Shown here: positions 18,312-27,285 of the stretch, piece by piece
Position numbering within the stretch: the stretch's first letter is position 1
How the letters are laid out: the number at the start of each line of letters is the position of its first letter
From: Cryobacterium sp. PH31-AA6
Lineage (GTDB): Bacteria; Actinomycetota; Actinomycetes; Actinomycetales; Microbacteriaceae
Assembly: GCF_030063195.1 (NCBI RefSeq)
Contig: NZ_JASISS010000005.1
Span: forward strand, 1-64,000
Length of the DNA: 64,000 nucleotides
Reading direction: 5' to 3'
Notes under the pieces: generated by a model
Told to the model about the DNA's origin: nothing
Database searches by the model: none
The model's input: the letters and a program-made list of their open reading frames with translations, nothing else
Made by a program: the position numbers and the translations under genes

Positions 18312-18442
18312 GATGCTCCTTGGGTCATGATGATCGATGTCCCTACTGAACCTAGCTCAGGGCAGGCGTCAGACGCTCTGGGGGAGGAACTGTCGTCAGC
18401 CGCGACGGGTTACGCTCGATGCAGGCCAGCCAGGGAGAAACC

Positions 18443-19084
18443 GTGACGCACTCGTATCCGCTCTATGTGGCCATTCGGGCTCAGTGCTTCTGTTGCCAGG
18501 CGCTGCAGCCCTTCACCTTCACCTCCGCGACCGACCAGGTGGTCTGCGCGGTGTGCCGGCATCACCTCGGCGACGACAAGGCGGAGCGCCGCGACTCAGA
18601 ACACGTACAACTCTGGCTGGCGCAGTACGCCGACCTGCAGGAGGTGCACCGGAAGGGCATCGAGAAGGCGACCGCGGATGCCACGGAGGCCGGTGCGACG
18701 ATCCTGACCCTGACCGGGCAGGTCGACGAGCTCCGCGGCCTGGTCGCCGGTCGCTTCGACCGCACGGTGAGCGGGGAGATCCGCGCCGTGCTCGAAAACG
18801 ACCTGGTCAAGCGGGCCGAACGCCGGGGCATGCTGGCGTTGCGCCAACTGGACTGGGCGATGGCCGTGATCTGGCGGCTCGGGACGCTGCACCACGATGA
18901 CCCCGCCCGTTCCGGCTCCTGCGTGTGCGGGCGAACCGTCACGGCCTGCGCGGAGGGCCGTGCCCTCGACCCGCAGCGGCAGGCCGTGGCCGATTGGGAG
19001 AAGAAGAACCTGGCCCTGCTCGCCGCCGGGCAACGCCACGGCCTCCCCGCCGACCACCCGGGTGTCGCCGACGGCATACGCTGA
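18443..19084 (+). CDS. Uncharacterised protein with two cysteine clusters
   Basis: This protein is about 213 residues long. An N-terminal zinc-ribbon-like pair, CFCC and CAVC, lies about 20 residues apart. A mostly helical middle follows, then a second cluster CVCG with a nearby Cys. I do not recognise a named family. The start is set at the GTG at 18443, which has an AGGGAG site; an in-frame ATG 24 bp earlier would sit only 3 bp after the -10 candidate TACGCT (18411-18416). A membrane-protein gene begins 4 bp after its stop, so the two are probably co-transcribed. Confidence 0.65.
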   Translation: MTHSYPLYVAIRAQCFCCQALQPFTFTSATDQVVCAVCRHHLGDDKAERRDSEHVQLWLAQYADLQEVHRKGIEKATADATEAGATILTLTGQVDELRGLVAGRFDRTVSGEIRAVLENDLVKRAERRGMLALRQLDWAMAVIWRLGTLHHDDPARSGSCVCGRTVTACAEGRALDPQRQAVADWEKKNLALLAAGQRHGLPADHPGVADGIR

Positions 19085-19088
19085 AGCC

Positions 19089-19541
19089 ATGGAAATTCTG
19101 TTCAATACCCTGCACATTGTCGCCGCGGTCTTCATCGTCGGTCCGATGGCCATCCTGCCGATGACCGCCATGCGTTCCATTCGCGCGGGGGAGGCCGGAC
19201 AGGTCGCCACGCTGGCGAAGTCGGTGAACCTCTTCACCCTGTTGTCGATCATCGTCGCGTTCTTCGGCTTCGGCGCCCTCGGGGTCGCAGACCCGGAGGA
19301 GGGTTTCTCCTTCGGCTCAACCTGGGTACTGCTCTCGATCCTCTTCTACGCGATCGCCCTGGCCGTCAACCTGTTCGTCGTCGTCCCGGCCATGCGCCAG
19401 GCGGCCGAGGCGATCACGGTCGCCACGGGTGCGGCCGGCCCCGACACCAAGGTCGCCGGGTACTCCCGGGTGGCTATGGGTTCCGGGATCTCGTCGCTCA
19501 TGCTGGTCATCGTGGTCGTGCTGATGGTCTGGAAGCCGTAG
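19089..19541 (+). CDS. Small four-helix membrane protein (DUF2269-like)
   Basis: This 150-residue integral membrane protein has four hydrophobic segments (about residues 5-25, 45-65, 78-98 and 128-148). The N-terminal H-I-V-A-A-V-F-I-V-G-P pattern recalls DUF2269, a family of unknown role. It follows the zinc-ribbon gene with a 4-bp gap and lacks a strong ribosome-binding site, so it likely depends on translational coupling. It is convergent with the TauE-like gene across a stem-loop. Confidence 0.7.
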   Translation: MEILFNTLHIVAAVFIVGPMAILPMTAMRSIRAGEAGQVATLAKSVNLFTLLSIIVAFFGFGALGVADPEEGFSFGSTWVLLSILFYAIALAVNLFVVVPAMRQAAEAITVATGAAGPDTKVAGYSRVAMGSGISSLMLVIVVVLMVWKP

Positions 19542-19581
19542 CTCAGGCATCCGTTTCGCGGCGCGCGGGTCGTGCGCCGCT

Positions 19582-19605
19582 GCGCGGGAGGCACAACTCC
19601 CGCGC
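19582..19605. terminator. Candidate terminator between convergent genes
   Basis: A perfect 9-bp stem, GCGCGGGAG with CTCCCGCGC, carries a 6-nt loop. It lies in the 123-bp convergent interval between the membrane-protein gene and the TauE-like gene. It lacks a clear T-run, so termination is likely but not certain. Confidence 0.5.
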
Positions 19606-19664
19606 TTCGGCGCGGCGCCCGCGGGCGGCCGGTGCGAGGTGAGACCCGCTCCAGGTGAGGGGGG

Positions 19665-20492
19665 TCAGGTCACGAAGAGCACCACGGCGGCGATCACCGC
19701 GACGAGCACGAGGATCGTGCGCAGCACCGGCGCGGGAAGCCTGCGCCCGATCCGGGCGCCCAGCCAGCCTCCCGCGGCCGAACCGACGCCGATGAGAAGC
19801 GCGATCCGCCAGTCCACCGTGCCGCTGGTGATGAAGATGATCGCCGAGACGAGGTTCGCCACCCCGGCGAGCACGTTCTTGGCCCCGTTCGCACGGTGCA
19901 GGTCGGTGGACCAGAGGATGCCGAGCAGCGCGAGCAGCACGACGCCCTGGGCCGCGCCGAAGTAGCCGCCATACACGCCGGTGGCGAGCACTCCGATAAT
20001 GAGCCCGAGGGTCAGCGGGCGCGTATCCGGTGTCGCCGTCCGGGCATCGGGCTGGGCCGTTCCGGGGGTGGCTGCCTGGCTTGCCGTGCCGGCGGGAACC
20101 GCGGTTGACCTGCGCCTCACGAAGCGGGCCACGCGGGGCTGGATCGCCGAGAGCAGCGCGGCCAGCAACAACAGGAACGGGACGACTCCGGTGAAGAACT
20201 CCCCGGGCAGTACGAGCAGCAGCAATCCGCCGGCCACCCCGCCCACCGCAGAGAAGAGCGCCATCGCGGCCACCGGGCGCCACTGCGTCGCCAGCTCCCG
20301 CCGGTAGCCGACGGCTCCGGCGACGGAGGCCGGCACCAGACCGACCGTGTTTGAGACGTTCGCGGTGATCGGCGGCACGCCCAGTGCCAGGAGCACGGGG
20401 AACGTGATCAGGGTGCCGGCGCCGGCGACCACATTGATGATCCCGGCCGCGATCCCGGCCAGCAGGATGATCGCGCCGTCGAGCAGCGTCAC
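19665..20492 (-). CDS. TauE/SafE family permease (sulfite exporter-like)
   Basis: This 275-residue membrane protein has eight predicted helices in two halves. AGIAAGIINVVAGAGTLITFPVLL at the N-terminus and GVYGGYFGAAQGVVLL in the second half are the duplicated TauE/SafE motifs. Family members move sulfite, sulfoacetate or other organic anions; the substrate here is unknown. Its GTG overlaps the stop of the dehydrogenase gene, so the two form an operon, which hints at an organic-acid substrate rather than sulfite. Confidence 0.87.
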   Translation of the reverse strand: MTLLDGAIILLAGIAAGIINVVAGAGTLITFPVLLALGVPPITANVSNTVGLVPASVAGAVGYRRELATQWRPVAAMALFSAVGGVAGGLLLLVLPGEFFTGVVPFLLLLAALLSAIQPRVARFVRRRSTAVPAGTASQAATPGTAQPDARTATPDTRPLTLGLIIGVLATGVYGGYFGAAQGVVLLALLGILWSTDLHRANGAKNVLAGVANLVSAIIFITSGTVDWRIALLIGVGSAAGGWLGARIGRRLPAPVLRTILVLVAVIAAVVLFVT

Positions 20493-21400
20493 GCGGGAGC
20501 GGCGGGAGCGGCGAGGGTCCCGTCGACGAGCCTGACGATCGCGGAGCAGTCCAGGCCGCCCTCACCGGCGTCGATCAGTCGCTGCATGAGCCGCTGCACG
20601 TGCTCGCCCATCTCCAGCGGCGTATCCGTCGCCTTCGCCGCGGAGATGGCCAGGTTGATGTCCTTGCTCGCCAGTTCGGCCGTGAACGTCGGGGCGAAGT
20701 CGCGGTTGGCGGCCGAGCCCGGCACCACCCCGGCAACGGGATACCAGGTGCGCAGCGCCCAGCTGTCGCCGGAGGACACCGACGCGATGTCCCAGAACAC
20801 CTGCTTGTCGAGCCCCAGCCGGTCCGCGAGCACGGCGCCCTCCGCCGTCGCGGCCAGGTTGATGAAGAGCATCAGATTGTTGCAGATCTTGGCGGCCTGG
20901 CCCGTGGTCGCGCCCCCGGTCGGGATGATGTTGGCTGCCATCGGCTCGATGAAGCCGCGTGCATCCGCCACGGCCTCGGCGTCGCCGCCGATCATGAACG
21001 TGAGCGTGCCCGCCTCAGCGCCGCTGATCCCCCCGGACACCGGGGCGTCCACGAACCGGAAGCCGGCCTCGGCGGCGGCATCGTGCAGCCGCTGGGCCGA
21101 CTCGATGTCGATGGTGGAGGAGTCCAGAAGCAGGGTGCCCGGCCCGGCGGAGGCCAGCACGCCGTCATCGTTCAGGTAGACGGCGAGGGCGTGCTCGCCC
21201 TTGGGCAGCATGGTGAAGACGGCGTCCGCCCCGGCCACGGCATCCGCGATGCTCGTGGCCGGGACGACCCCGGACGCCGCCGCGTTCGCGAGTGCGGCCG
21301 GGCTCAGGTCGAAACCGCGCACCGTGTGTCCGGCCTTCACGAGGTTCGCCGTCATCGGGCCGCCCATATTGCCGAGGCCGATCCAGCCGATTGTTGCCAT
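20489..21400 (-). CDS. 3-hydroxyisobutyrate dehydrogenase family protein
   Basis: This 303-residue NAD-dependent beta-hydroxyacid dehydrogenase has GLGNMGGPMTANL for cofactor binding, the substrate loop DAPVSGGISGAEAGTL near residue 118 and the catalytic lysine in GQAAKICNN near residue 170. Valine catabolism (MmsB) is the classical role, but tartronate semialdehyde or other 3-hydroxyacids are equally possible, and no other valine genes are near. The start is the ATG at 21400, which has an AAAGGAG site. It precedes and overlaps the TauE-like permease. Confidence 0.87.
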   Translation of the reverse strand: MATIGWIGLGNMGGPMTANLVKAGHTVRGFDLSPAALANAAASGVVPATSIADAVAGADAVFTMLPKGEHALAVYLNDDGVLASAGPGTLLLDSSTIDIESAQRLHDAAAEAGFRFVDAPVSGGISGAEAGTLTFMIGGDAEAVADARGFIEPMAANIIPTGGATTGQAAKICNNLMLFINLAATAEGAVLADRLGLDKQVFWDIASVSSGDSWALRTWYPVAGVVPGSAANRDFAPTFTAELASKDINLAISAAKATDTPLEMGEHVQRLMQRLIDAGEGGLDCSAIVRLVDGTLAAPAAPA

Positions 21401-21497
21401 GACCCAAGCTCCTTTGCCTCCCGCGCCGGTGTTCCGCGCGTCTTTCGTAGTCTGCGTCAGTCTGGCAGACGCGTGCCGGGTCCGTCCCGGCGTGGGG

Positions 21498-22559
21498 TCA
21501 GTCCAGGTCACCCACCGAGACCAGCCCGTCGTGCCGACGCCCGTCGAAGATGATGGACGGGATCTTGACGGTGTGGATGCGCTCCTCGACCAGGGTCTTG
21601 TTGTCGGCGATGATCCGGGCCACCTCGGTCGACGCGGCGACGGATGCGACGGTGTCGACCTGCGCCCGGCTCAGCCCGAACTCCTGCGCCCAGTCCTGCA
21701 GCAACGTGGTGGCCTCGGTGGCGTCGGTGCTGTTGAACACGCTCTGCCAGGACACGCCCTCGGCGTTCTCCTCGGTGTAGATCCGTTTGAGGATCTGCCA
21801 GTCGACCGGGGTCTTCGCGTCGGCGAGCGGGTTCAGTCGCAGCGCCTCGAGGTACTGGGTGACCAGCAGCGAGTTCGGGAACTTGTAGCCCGTCGCCGAC
21901 TGGATCGGGTAGGCGATGTAGCTGAGGTTCTGCCGGTCGTCGAAGCCGGCCTCCTCGATGTTCTGGAACAGCTCCATGCAGTACGTGCAGCCGGGGTCGA
22001 TGACCTCGAGCGCGGTCGGCTTCTTCGCGTCCAGGCCGTTGAGGTAGCTGGCATTGGCCGGCAGGTAGGTCTCCGCATCCCAGTTCTGCATTCGGGAGGG
22101 GATCGCCGAGAACGTCTCGCCGAGCCGCGCGAAGTCGTTGCCGAAGGCACCGACGATGTCCCAGGCCGCGAGGGATTCGCCGAAGGTCGGGGTTTGGTCG
22201 GGGATGGAGCAGGCCTCGGCGCCCAGACTGCAGGACGCGGAGTCCTGCTTGTTGCAGGTGCCGTAGACGTAGAGGTTCGCCGCGCTCTCGACGACGACGT
22301 AGCCACTCCAGATGGTCGTGAGCACGACGAGGAAGGCGACGACCTCGAGGACGACGCTGGCCGGGCCGACGAGGCCGGGCCTGCGGACCGCGAGCGGCGC
22401 GAGCATGTGGTCCTTCAGGTCTTGCTTGAAGGTCGTGTCGCAGGGGCGGAAGGTGATCCGGCGTAGCGTGCAGCTCGCCGCTTTCGCGAGGTAGCGCCGG
22501 TACCGCGCCGACACGGCGCCCATGAACAGAAGAACGATGAAGGCGGCAATGCAGAACAT
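21498..22559 (-). CDS. Membrane-anchored thioredoxin-fold protein
   Basis: This 353-residue protein has a hydrophobic N-terminus (residues 1-18), a Cys-containing loop (SCTLRRITFRPCDTTFK), and a second membrane segment near residues 68-90. A DsbA/thioredoxin-like domain carries the redox pair CTYC near residue 192 (DPGCTYCMELF). Two more cysteine-rich spots (CNKQDSASCS and EACS) lie just after the second helix. Its ATG directly follows the stop of the cysteine-desulfurase-like gene with no ribosome-binding site, indicating translational coupling. It may accept or oxidise sulfur or thiol groups at the membrane. I do not recognise a named family. Confidence 0.75.
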   Translation of the reverse strand: MFCIAAFIVLLFMGAVSARYRRYLAKAASCTLRRITFRPCDTTFKQDLKDHMLAPLAVRRPGLVGPASVVLEVVAFLVVLTTIWSGYVVVESAANLYVYGTCNKQDSASCSLGAEACSIPDQTPTFGESLAAWDIVGAFGNDFARLGETFSAIPSRMQNWDAETYLPANASYLNGLDAKKPTALEVIDPGCTYCMELFQNIEEAGFDDRQNLSYIAYPIQSATGYKFPNSLLVTQYLEALRLNPLADAKTPVDWQILKRIYTEENAEGVSWQSVFNSTDATEATTLLQDWAQEFGLSRAQVDTVASVAASTEVARIIADNKTLVEERIHTVKIPSIIFDGRRHDGLVSVGDLD

Positions 22560-23789
22560 TTAGGAGAGGCCTTTCATGAGGCGCGCGAGGGCGTCGTGCG
22601 CCCGATCCACGTCCGCCGTGGTCGAGTGGAGTCCGAGCGAGAAGCGCAGCAGCGGGGGCAGGCCGAGACGGTTCTTCAGGTAGTGGTGGGCGCAGAAGTA
22701 GCCGCTGCGAGCGGCGATCCCCGACTGGGAGAGGAAGACGGCGAGCCGGTGCGAGTCCTGCTTCGGCGCGTAGACGCTGATCACCGGGCTGGCAGCGGCG
22801 TTGACCACGGTCAGGTTGGGGATGTCGGAGAGCGAGTCGAAGAGACGCTCCGACAGCACGGAGAGGTGTTCCGCCGGCGGCCGGCCGCCGGGGCGAACCT
22901 GGCCGAGCCAGTCGGTGGCGTGCCGGAGAGCGATGATCTCCGCCCAGGCCTGCAGTCCGGGTTCGAGCAGGGCGCCCGGGTCGTTCGGAAGCAGGTCGTA
23001 GGAGTCCTCGCGGACATCCGCGACCATCCCCCCACCGACGAAGGACAACTCGAGCGAGGCCAGCAGTGCGTGCCGGGCGATGACCACGCCCAGACTCGCG
23101 CTGTACATCTTGTGCGCGGAGAAGCAGATCGCATCCGCTTCGGTCTTCTGGAGCAGGGCGCGCTCGTGGGCCATCGACTGCGCGGCATCGAGGATGACGA
23201 TCCCGCCGCGGGAGTGCGTGTCGCGCACGAGCTCGGCCAGGTTTGTCAGCAGGCGGCCGTCGATGTTCGAGGCGGTGTTGACGACCACGATCGCGCGTTC
23301 GAGCTGGGCCGGTTCGTAGAGCAACGCGCCGTCGGCGGCCCGGTCGAGCACGAGCCGGGGCACGCCCAGCCGTTTCGCCGCCGTCATGGTGGGCAGGAAG
23401 ACCGAGTTGTGCTCGATGTGGCTGGTGACGACCCGGGCGTAACGGTCGTGCGGCAGCTGCTGCAGCAGCAGGTTGAGGCCAAAGGTCGTGTTCAGGGTGA
23501 ATGAGACCGCGTAATGGCGGCCCGACAGGCCGAGCAGGCCGAGCACGCCCTGGCGGGCGGCCGCCACCTCGTCGTCGACGCGCCGGCCCCAGGCATATTT
23601 CACCCGACCGCCGCACGCGTTGTAGCCGGTGTAATACTCCGTGAGCGCATCAAGCACCGGCTGCGGACGCAGACTCTGGCAGGCGGAGTCGAGATACACC
23701 ACCCCCGGTTCGAGGTAGGAGAAATCGGCGAGGCGGTCCGTCCCGATGGGCTCCGGCGTGGTCCGCCGGAAAAGTCCGTTGTGTTTCAT
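22560..23789 (-). CDS. Class V aminotransferase, cysteine-desulfurase-like
   Basis: This 409-residue PLP enzyme resembles SufS/CsdA. The N-terminal VYLDSACQSLRP, the HIEHNS motif, LDAAQSMAH with the cofactor Asp, the PLP lysine in FSAHKMY near residue 235, and the possible sulfur-accepting Cys in ARSGYFCAHHY near residue 358 are all present. It would take sulfur from cysteine to form a persulfide. No SUF scaffold gene is adjacent; instead it follows a multicopper oxidase by 23 bp and is coupled to a membrane thioredoxin-fold protein, so housekeeping Fe-S assembly is unlikely to be its role. Confidence 0.82.
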   Translation of the reverse strand: MKHNGLFRRTTPEPIGTDRLADFSYLEPGVVYLDSACQSLRPQPVLDALTEYYTGYNACGGRVKYAWGRRVDDEVAAARQGVLGLLGLSGRHYAVSFTLNTTFGLNLLLQQLPHDRYARVVTSHIEHNSVFLPTMTAAKRLGVPRLVLDRAADGALLYEPAQLERAIVVVNTASNIDGRLLTNLAELVRDTHSRGGIVILDAAQSMAHERALLQKTEADAICFSAHKMYSASLGVVIARHALLASLELSFVGGGMVADVREDSYDLLPNDPGALLEPGLQAWAEIIALRHATDWLGQVRPGGRPPAEHLSVLSERLFDSLSDIPNLTVVNAAASPVISVYAPKQDSHRLAVFLSQSGIAARSGYFCAHHYLKNRLGLPPLLRFSLGLHSTTADVDRAHDALARLMKGLS

Positions 23790-23812
23790 GGTCCTGATTC
23801 TTTGGGCTCGGT

Positions 23813-25327
23813 CTAGGCGAGCGGTTGGTCGGCCGGACGCACGTCGATGACGCCCATCATGCCGTTGTCTTCGTGGTCGAGAATGTGGCAGTGGTACACG
23901 GTCTTGCCCGGGAACCCGGTGAAGTCGATCCGCACCCGCACGACACCACGGGCCGGCACATTGACGACGTCCTGCCAGAGCACGCTGTCCACGCTTCGTC
24001 CGTCGCGTTCGATGATCTGCATGGGCCAGACGTGCAGGTGCATGGGGTGATCCATCTGGGTGGCGTTGGTCAGGGTCCATTCCTCGACGCTGCCGCCCCG
24101 CACGGTGGTGTCGACGCGGCCGCCGTCGAATTCGCGGCCGTTGATCGTGAAGGCCATCCCGCCGCCCATCCCGCCGCCCATCCCCATGGCGAAGACGAAC
24201 TCCCGGCGGGCCGTGACGGCAGCGCCGCGGAGGTCGACGGGTTTCCTCTGGGCGGGGAATGATGGCAGCGCGGCGACGCCGGCGCCAGCGACGGTCACCG
24301 TGGCGAGGTCAATGATCCCAGTCGTCCCTCCGAGGGCGTCGCCGCCCATCATCCCGCCCATCCCGGCGCTTCCCCGGTCGTAGGCGACGGCGCGCAGCAC
24401 CCCGTCGCCCTCGGCCGCCGTGACCCAGAGATCCGCTCGGTTGCCGGGTGCCAACAGCACCTCGTCCACGCTCTCCGGCGCTTCGAACCTCCCGGAGTCC
24501 AGGCCGAGAAGCCGAAGGTCCTGGCCGTCCAGGCGCAGGCGCAGGTAGCGGGACACACAGACGTTGACGATGCGCCAGCGTTCGCGCTCGCCCGGACGCA
24601 TGCCGAGGTTCGGCTTCAGCTGGCCATTCACCAGCACGAGCTCACCCTCGCGGCCGCGCATCCGTTCGCCCAGGCTGGACCTCGTCAGGTTTCCCGACTC
24701 GTCAAGGGTGATGTCGGAGATCACGAGCACGCGCTCACGGGCCGCCGGGATCGGGCCGGGATCGTCGACGATGATCGCGCCGTAGAGTCCGCCGAAGACC
24801 TGGTCGGCCACCAGGCCGTGGTGGTGCGGGTGGTACCAGTACAGGCCGGGCGGATGGTCGGCCGGCAGCCGGTACTCGTAATCGAATGAGTCGCCGGGCT
24901 CCACCATGACGAACGGGTTGTCACCGTTGCCCGCTGGTGAAACGTGCAGGCCGTGTACGTGCAGGTTGGTCGCCTCGGCGAGTCCGTTGTGCAGGCGCAC
25001 GGCGACCCGGTCGCCGGCCCGAACGCGGAGGGTCGGGCCGGGAAGGCCGCCGTTGTAGCCCAGCGTCGTCGCGCCCCGGCCGCCGATGGTCACCCGGCCG
25101 GGTGCGGCATCCAGCTTCACCTCGAGGAGGCCGTCGGCGCTTCGCAGCTCGGAGGGCTGGCGTAGGGTGTCGCCCGGAACGGCCCCGAAGGCCGAGTCGG
25201 GTGCCTGGCCGCCGGCCGCGCCCTGGCCTTCCCGGCCGCTCCAGATCAGGCCGGCACCACCGATCGCGGTGCCGGCGACGCCCAGGCTGCCGAGCGTGAG
25301 GGCGGCCCGACGGCTGATCGGTTTCAC
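23813..25327 (-). CDS. Tat-exported multicopper oxidase
   Basis: This 504-residue cupredoxin-type oxidase begins with a twin-arginine signal (SRRAALTLGS) and has three cupredoxin domains. The copper motifs are HVHGLH, YWYHPHHHG, HPMHLHVW near the C-terminus and HCHILDHEDNGMM, together covering the type 1, 2 and 3 sites. A Met/Gly-rich stretch (several G-G-M-M-G and M-G-G-G-M units) lies before the third domain, as in CueO-like cuprous oxidases. It probably detoxifies copper outside the membrane. Its GTG shares one base with the stop of the SHOCT gene. Confidence 0.92.
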   Translation of the reverse strand: MKPISRRAALTLGSLGVAGTAIGGAGLIWSGREGQGAAGGQAPDSAFGAVPGDTLRQPSELRSADGLLEVKLDAAPGRVTIGGRGATTLGYNGGLPGPTLRVRAGDRVAVRLHNGLAEATNLHVHGLHVSPAGNGDNPFVMVEPGDSFDYEYRLPADHPPGLYWYHPHHHGLVADQVFGGLYGAIIVDDPGPIPAARERVLVISDITLDESGNLTRSSLGERMRGREGELVLVNGQLKPNLGMRPGERERWRIVNVCVSRYLRLRLDGQDLRLLGLDSGRFEAPESVDEVLLAPGNRADLWVTAAEGDGVLRAVAYDRGSAGMGGMMGGDALGGTTGIIDLATVTVAGAGVAALPSFPAQRKPVDLRGAAVTARREFVFAMGMGGGMGGGMAFTINGREFDGGRVDTTVRGGSVEEWTLTNATQMDHPMHLHVWPMQIIERDGRSVDSVLWQDVVNVPARGVVRVRIDFTGFPGKTVYHCHILDHEDNGMMGVIDVRPADQPLA

Positions 25328-25608
25328 TACACGCCCTCGCCGAGAACCCGGAGCTGTTCACGGTACTGCTCGACAGTGAGCTCACCCCGCGCGAAACGCT
25401 CGTCGAGGATCTCGTGGGCGCGACTCCTGCCCGGAACGCCGGGTGGCGTCGTCCGCGGGTCTTGCGCGTTCGGGGGGGCCGGCGTGTTCCGGTCGACTCC
25501 GCCGGCGAACAATCGAACCATGAGCACGACGAGCAAAGCCAGGCCGACCACGGCCAGCAGGCCGAACACCCAGGCCCATCCCATTCCCCCTCCGTAGCCA
25601 TACATCAT
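25327..25608 (-). CDS. SHOCT domain membrane protein
   Basis: This 93-residue protein has a Gly/Met-rich N-terminus (MMYGYGGGMGW), one transmembrane helix at residues 12-33 and a C-terminal SHOCT domain (EILDERFARGELTVEQYREQLRVL). SHOCT proteins are short oligomerisation modules that often sit beside copper resistance genes. The start is the ATG at 25608 with a GGGAG site; a second ATG follows at once. It is the first gene after a CsoR-type operator and leads into the multicopper oxidase gene. Confidence 0.85.
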   Translation of the reverse strand: MMYGYGGGMGWAWVFGLLAVVGLALLVVLMVRLFAGGVDRNTPAPPNAQDPRTTPPGVPGRSRAHEILDERFARGELTVEQYREQLRVLGEGV

Positions 25609-25650
25609 GAGTGGTCTCCCTTCGTGTGTGACGGAGTCTCCGTCGGTGCC

Positions 25651-25670
25651 AGTATGCCCCCGGGGGTAAT
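25651..25670 (-). promoter_or_regulatory. CsoR-type operator overlapping a -10 box
   Basis: The + strand reads TATGCCCCCGGGGGTAAT at 25653-25670, a G/C-rich palindrome of the form seen for CsoR-family copper or persulfide repressors. On the transcribed strand the hexamer CATACT (25656 to 25651) sits at the operator edge as a -10 box. The same arrangement, with 14 of 18 bases identical, recurs at 58651-58668. It should control SHOCT, multicopper oxidase, the desulfurase-like gene and the membrane thioredoxin gene. No CsoR gene is in the window. Confidence 0.7.
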
Positions 25671-25709
25671 GAAGAAGGTCGCGCCCCTGATCGATCTCCG
25701 GCTCATGGC

Positions 25710-26696
25710 CTAGGCCTCTGCCGGGACGAGGACGGTCCAGGTCGCTCCGAAGTCGTCGCTCGCCACGACGCCGCGGTCGTCCGCGGCGAGGATCCACGGC
25801 ACGCTGCCGCCGACGTAGCTGAGGGCGAGGGGTGCCCCCTCGGTGTGGCCACCCTCGACCCAGGGACCGGCGGTGGACTCCTGATGCCAGACCAGGCCGT
25901 CCAGGTCGATCCCGACGAGGCCTCCGCCCGTCTGTGCATCGCCGACGTCGATCAGATACAGAATCGGTGCGGCGGGTTCCAGACTGAAGGTGCGGCCGGC
26001 ATCGCTGCTGCTGACGAGTCCCTCGGCCGTGGTCGCGTAGACCTGGTCCGGATTGGCCGGGTCGGCCGCGAGGTCTCGCAGCGGGACGGTTTCGCCGGTC
26101 GTCCAGGTCGCGCCCGAGTCGTCGCTGATCGCCAGGGTGCCCTTGCCGGAGTCGTAGCCGTACACCCGCAGATCGTCGCCGGACAGCGGCACGGCGTCGA
26201 GATCGTGAAAGTCCGTCTCGCCCTCGAGTGACAGCTGAGTCCAGTTTTCCGCGGCATCCGTGCTGGAGATCAGGCCCAGGTTGGGGAGGGCCAGATCGGA
26301 TGGCGCATCGGGATCGGGATGCCCGGAGGCCAACAACCGGCCGGGCTCGGCCACCGTGAAGGCCATGAAGTCGAGCACCCGGCCGGCGATCTGGGTCGGC
26401 TGTGCCAGGTCGCCAGCCGAGGATCGGGCCGGATAGCTGGACGGAAGCGTGTCCGTGGGGATCAGCCACATTCCCTGGTGGGTGGCCACGAACGTCTGCC
26501 CCGAACCGGTGTCCGCGCCGAGGCCGTGAATGTGCTCGAAGGCCGCGGCGGAGACCGAACCTGCGGGTGCGGCATCCGGGCTCGGAGCGCACCCGGCCAG
26601 GACGAGCGCGAGGCCGGTCGTGAGGGCGGCGGCACAACCGAGGCGCCCGGTCCTGCGTGTGGTGGGCAGGGAAATGTTCATCATCAAGTCATCCAT
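25710..26696 (-). CDS. BNR-repeat lipoprotein (F510_1955 family)
   Basis: This 328-residue exported protein has a lipobox ALVLAGC near residue 35. It then folds as a beta-propeller: repeated strands with S-x-D-x-G-x-T-W Asp-box units (SDDSGATWTT, SSDAGRTF, SDDFGATWTV). AFEHIHGLG near residue 52 is typical of the F510_1955 group, which is annotated as glycosylhydrolase-like but has no shown activity. It often accompanies copper genes, and here it lies just upstream of the SHOCT/oxidase operon on the same strand. The first ATG is taken as the start; MMNISL four residues later is an alternative. Confidence 0.8.
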   Translation of the reverse strand: MDDLMMNISLPTTRRTGRLGCAAALTTGLALVLAGCAPSPDAAPAGSVSAAAFEHIHGLGADTGSGQTFVATHQGMWLIPTDTLPSSYPARSSAGDLAQPTQIAGRVLDFMAFTVAEPGRLLASGHPDPDAPSDLALPNLGLISSTDAAENWTQLSLEGETDFHDLDAVPLSGDDLRVYGYDSGKGTLAISDDSGATWTTGETVPLRDLAADPANPDQVYATTAEGLVSSSDAGRTFSLEPAAPILYLIDVGDAQTGGGLVGIDLDGLVWHQESTAGPWVEGGHTEGAPLALSYVGGSVPWILAADDRGVVASDDFGATWTVLVPAEA

Positions 26697-26781
26697 TCGT
26701 CGTCAAGTCAGGTGTGAAACCGGTGGCCGTGGATCACGGCATCGCCACGCTGCCCGGCACGGGCAGGTGGGCGGATTCGGT

Positions 26782-27285
26782 CTAAACGCGACTGATGGAG
26801 AGGAGGGTGAGGCTGGGGCGATGCAGGTGTGGGGGAATGGCCCGGAAACTGTCGTTGACGAAACCGCCGGAGGCCAGCACCAGGCCGGAGTCGGCCGGCA
26901 TCCGGGCGAGGACGGCGTGGGGGCCGACCGCGAGCACGTTGGGGCACGTCGTCGCCACCGTGCCGCTGCCGCCGAGCGAATTGCGCTGGGTGCACAGCGT
27001 CGGCTGGTTCGCGGGTGCGGCCAGGGTCATCGTCGGACCGGTGCGGGTCGTGGACAGCACCGGGAGCTCAGCGGTAGGCCGGGTGTCGGTCGCCACGTGA
27101 TGCGCGGCCGTTCCGGTCGCTGCGGAGAAAGCCATCGAGTGGCTGGCGCTGAAGCCGTGGACCGCGATCAGGCAGAGCACGGTGGCCACCAGGGTGACCA
27201 TGGTGAGGAGCACGGCGCGTGGCCAGGGGGCCCGTGAGGGGGTGTTGCGCGTTGTTGGCACCGTGGAGGAGGCGATCGGGTTCAT
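26782..27285 (-). CDS. Single-pass membrane protein of unknown function
   Basis: This 167-residue protein has a basic N-terminal tail, one transmembrane helix (about residues 24-45), then an extracytoplasmic part with several His (GFSASHSM, TAAHHV) and two Cys (LCTQRN, TTCPNV). I do not recognise the family. A GGAGG lies just before the ATG at 27285; a GTG seven codons earlier is the alternative start. It lies upstream of the BNR lipoprotein on the same strand and may belong to the copper-related cluster. Confidence 0.6.
   Translation of the reverse strand: MNPIASSTVPTTRNTPSRAPWPRAVLLTMVTLVATVLCLIAVHGFSASHSMAFSAATGTAAHHVATDTRPTAELPVLSTTRTGPTMTLAAPANQPTLCTQRNSLGGSGTVATTCPNVLAVGPHAVLARMPADSGLVLASGGFVNDSFRAIPPHLHRPSLTLLSISRV

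Noticed and set aside
19543..20565. Long minus frame of 340 codons overlapping the TauE-like gene
   Set aside because: It is Arg/Pro-rich with no motifs, while the other minus frame at 19665-20492 is a recognisable permease.
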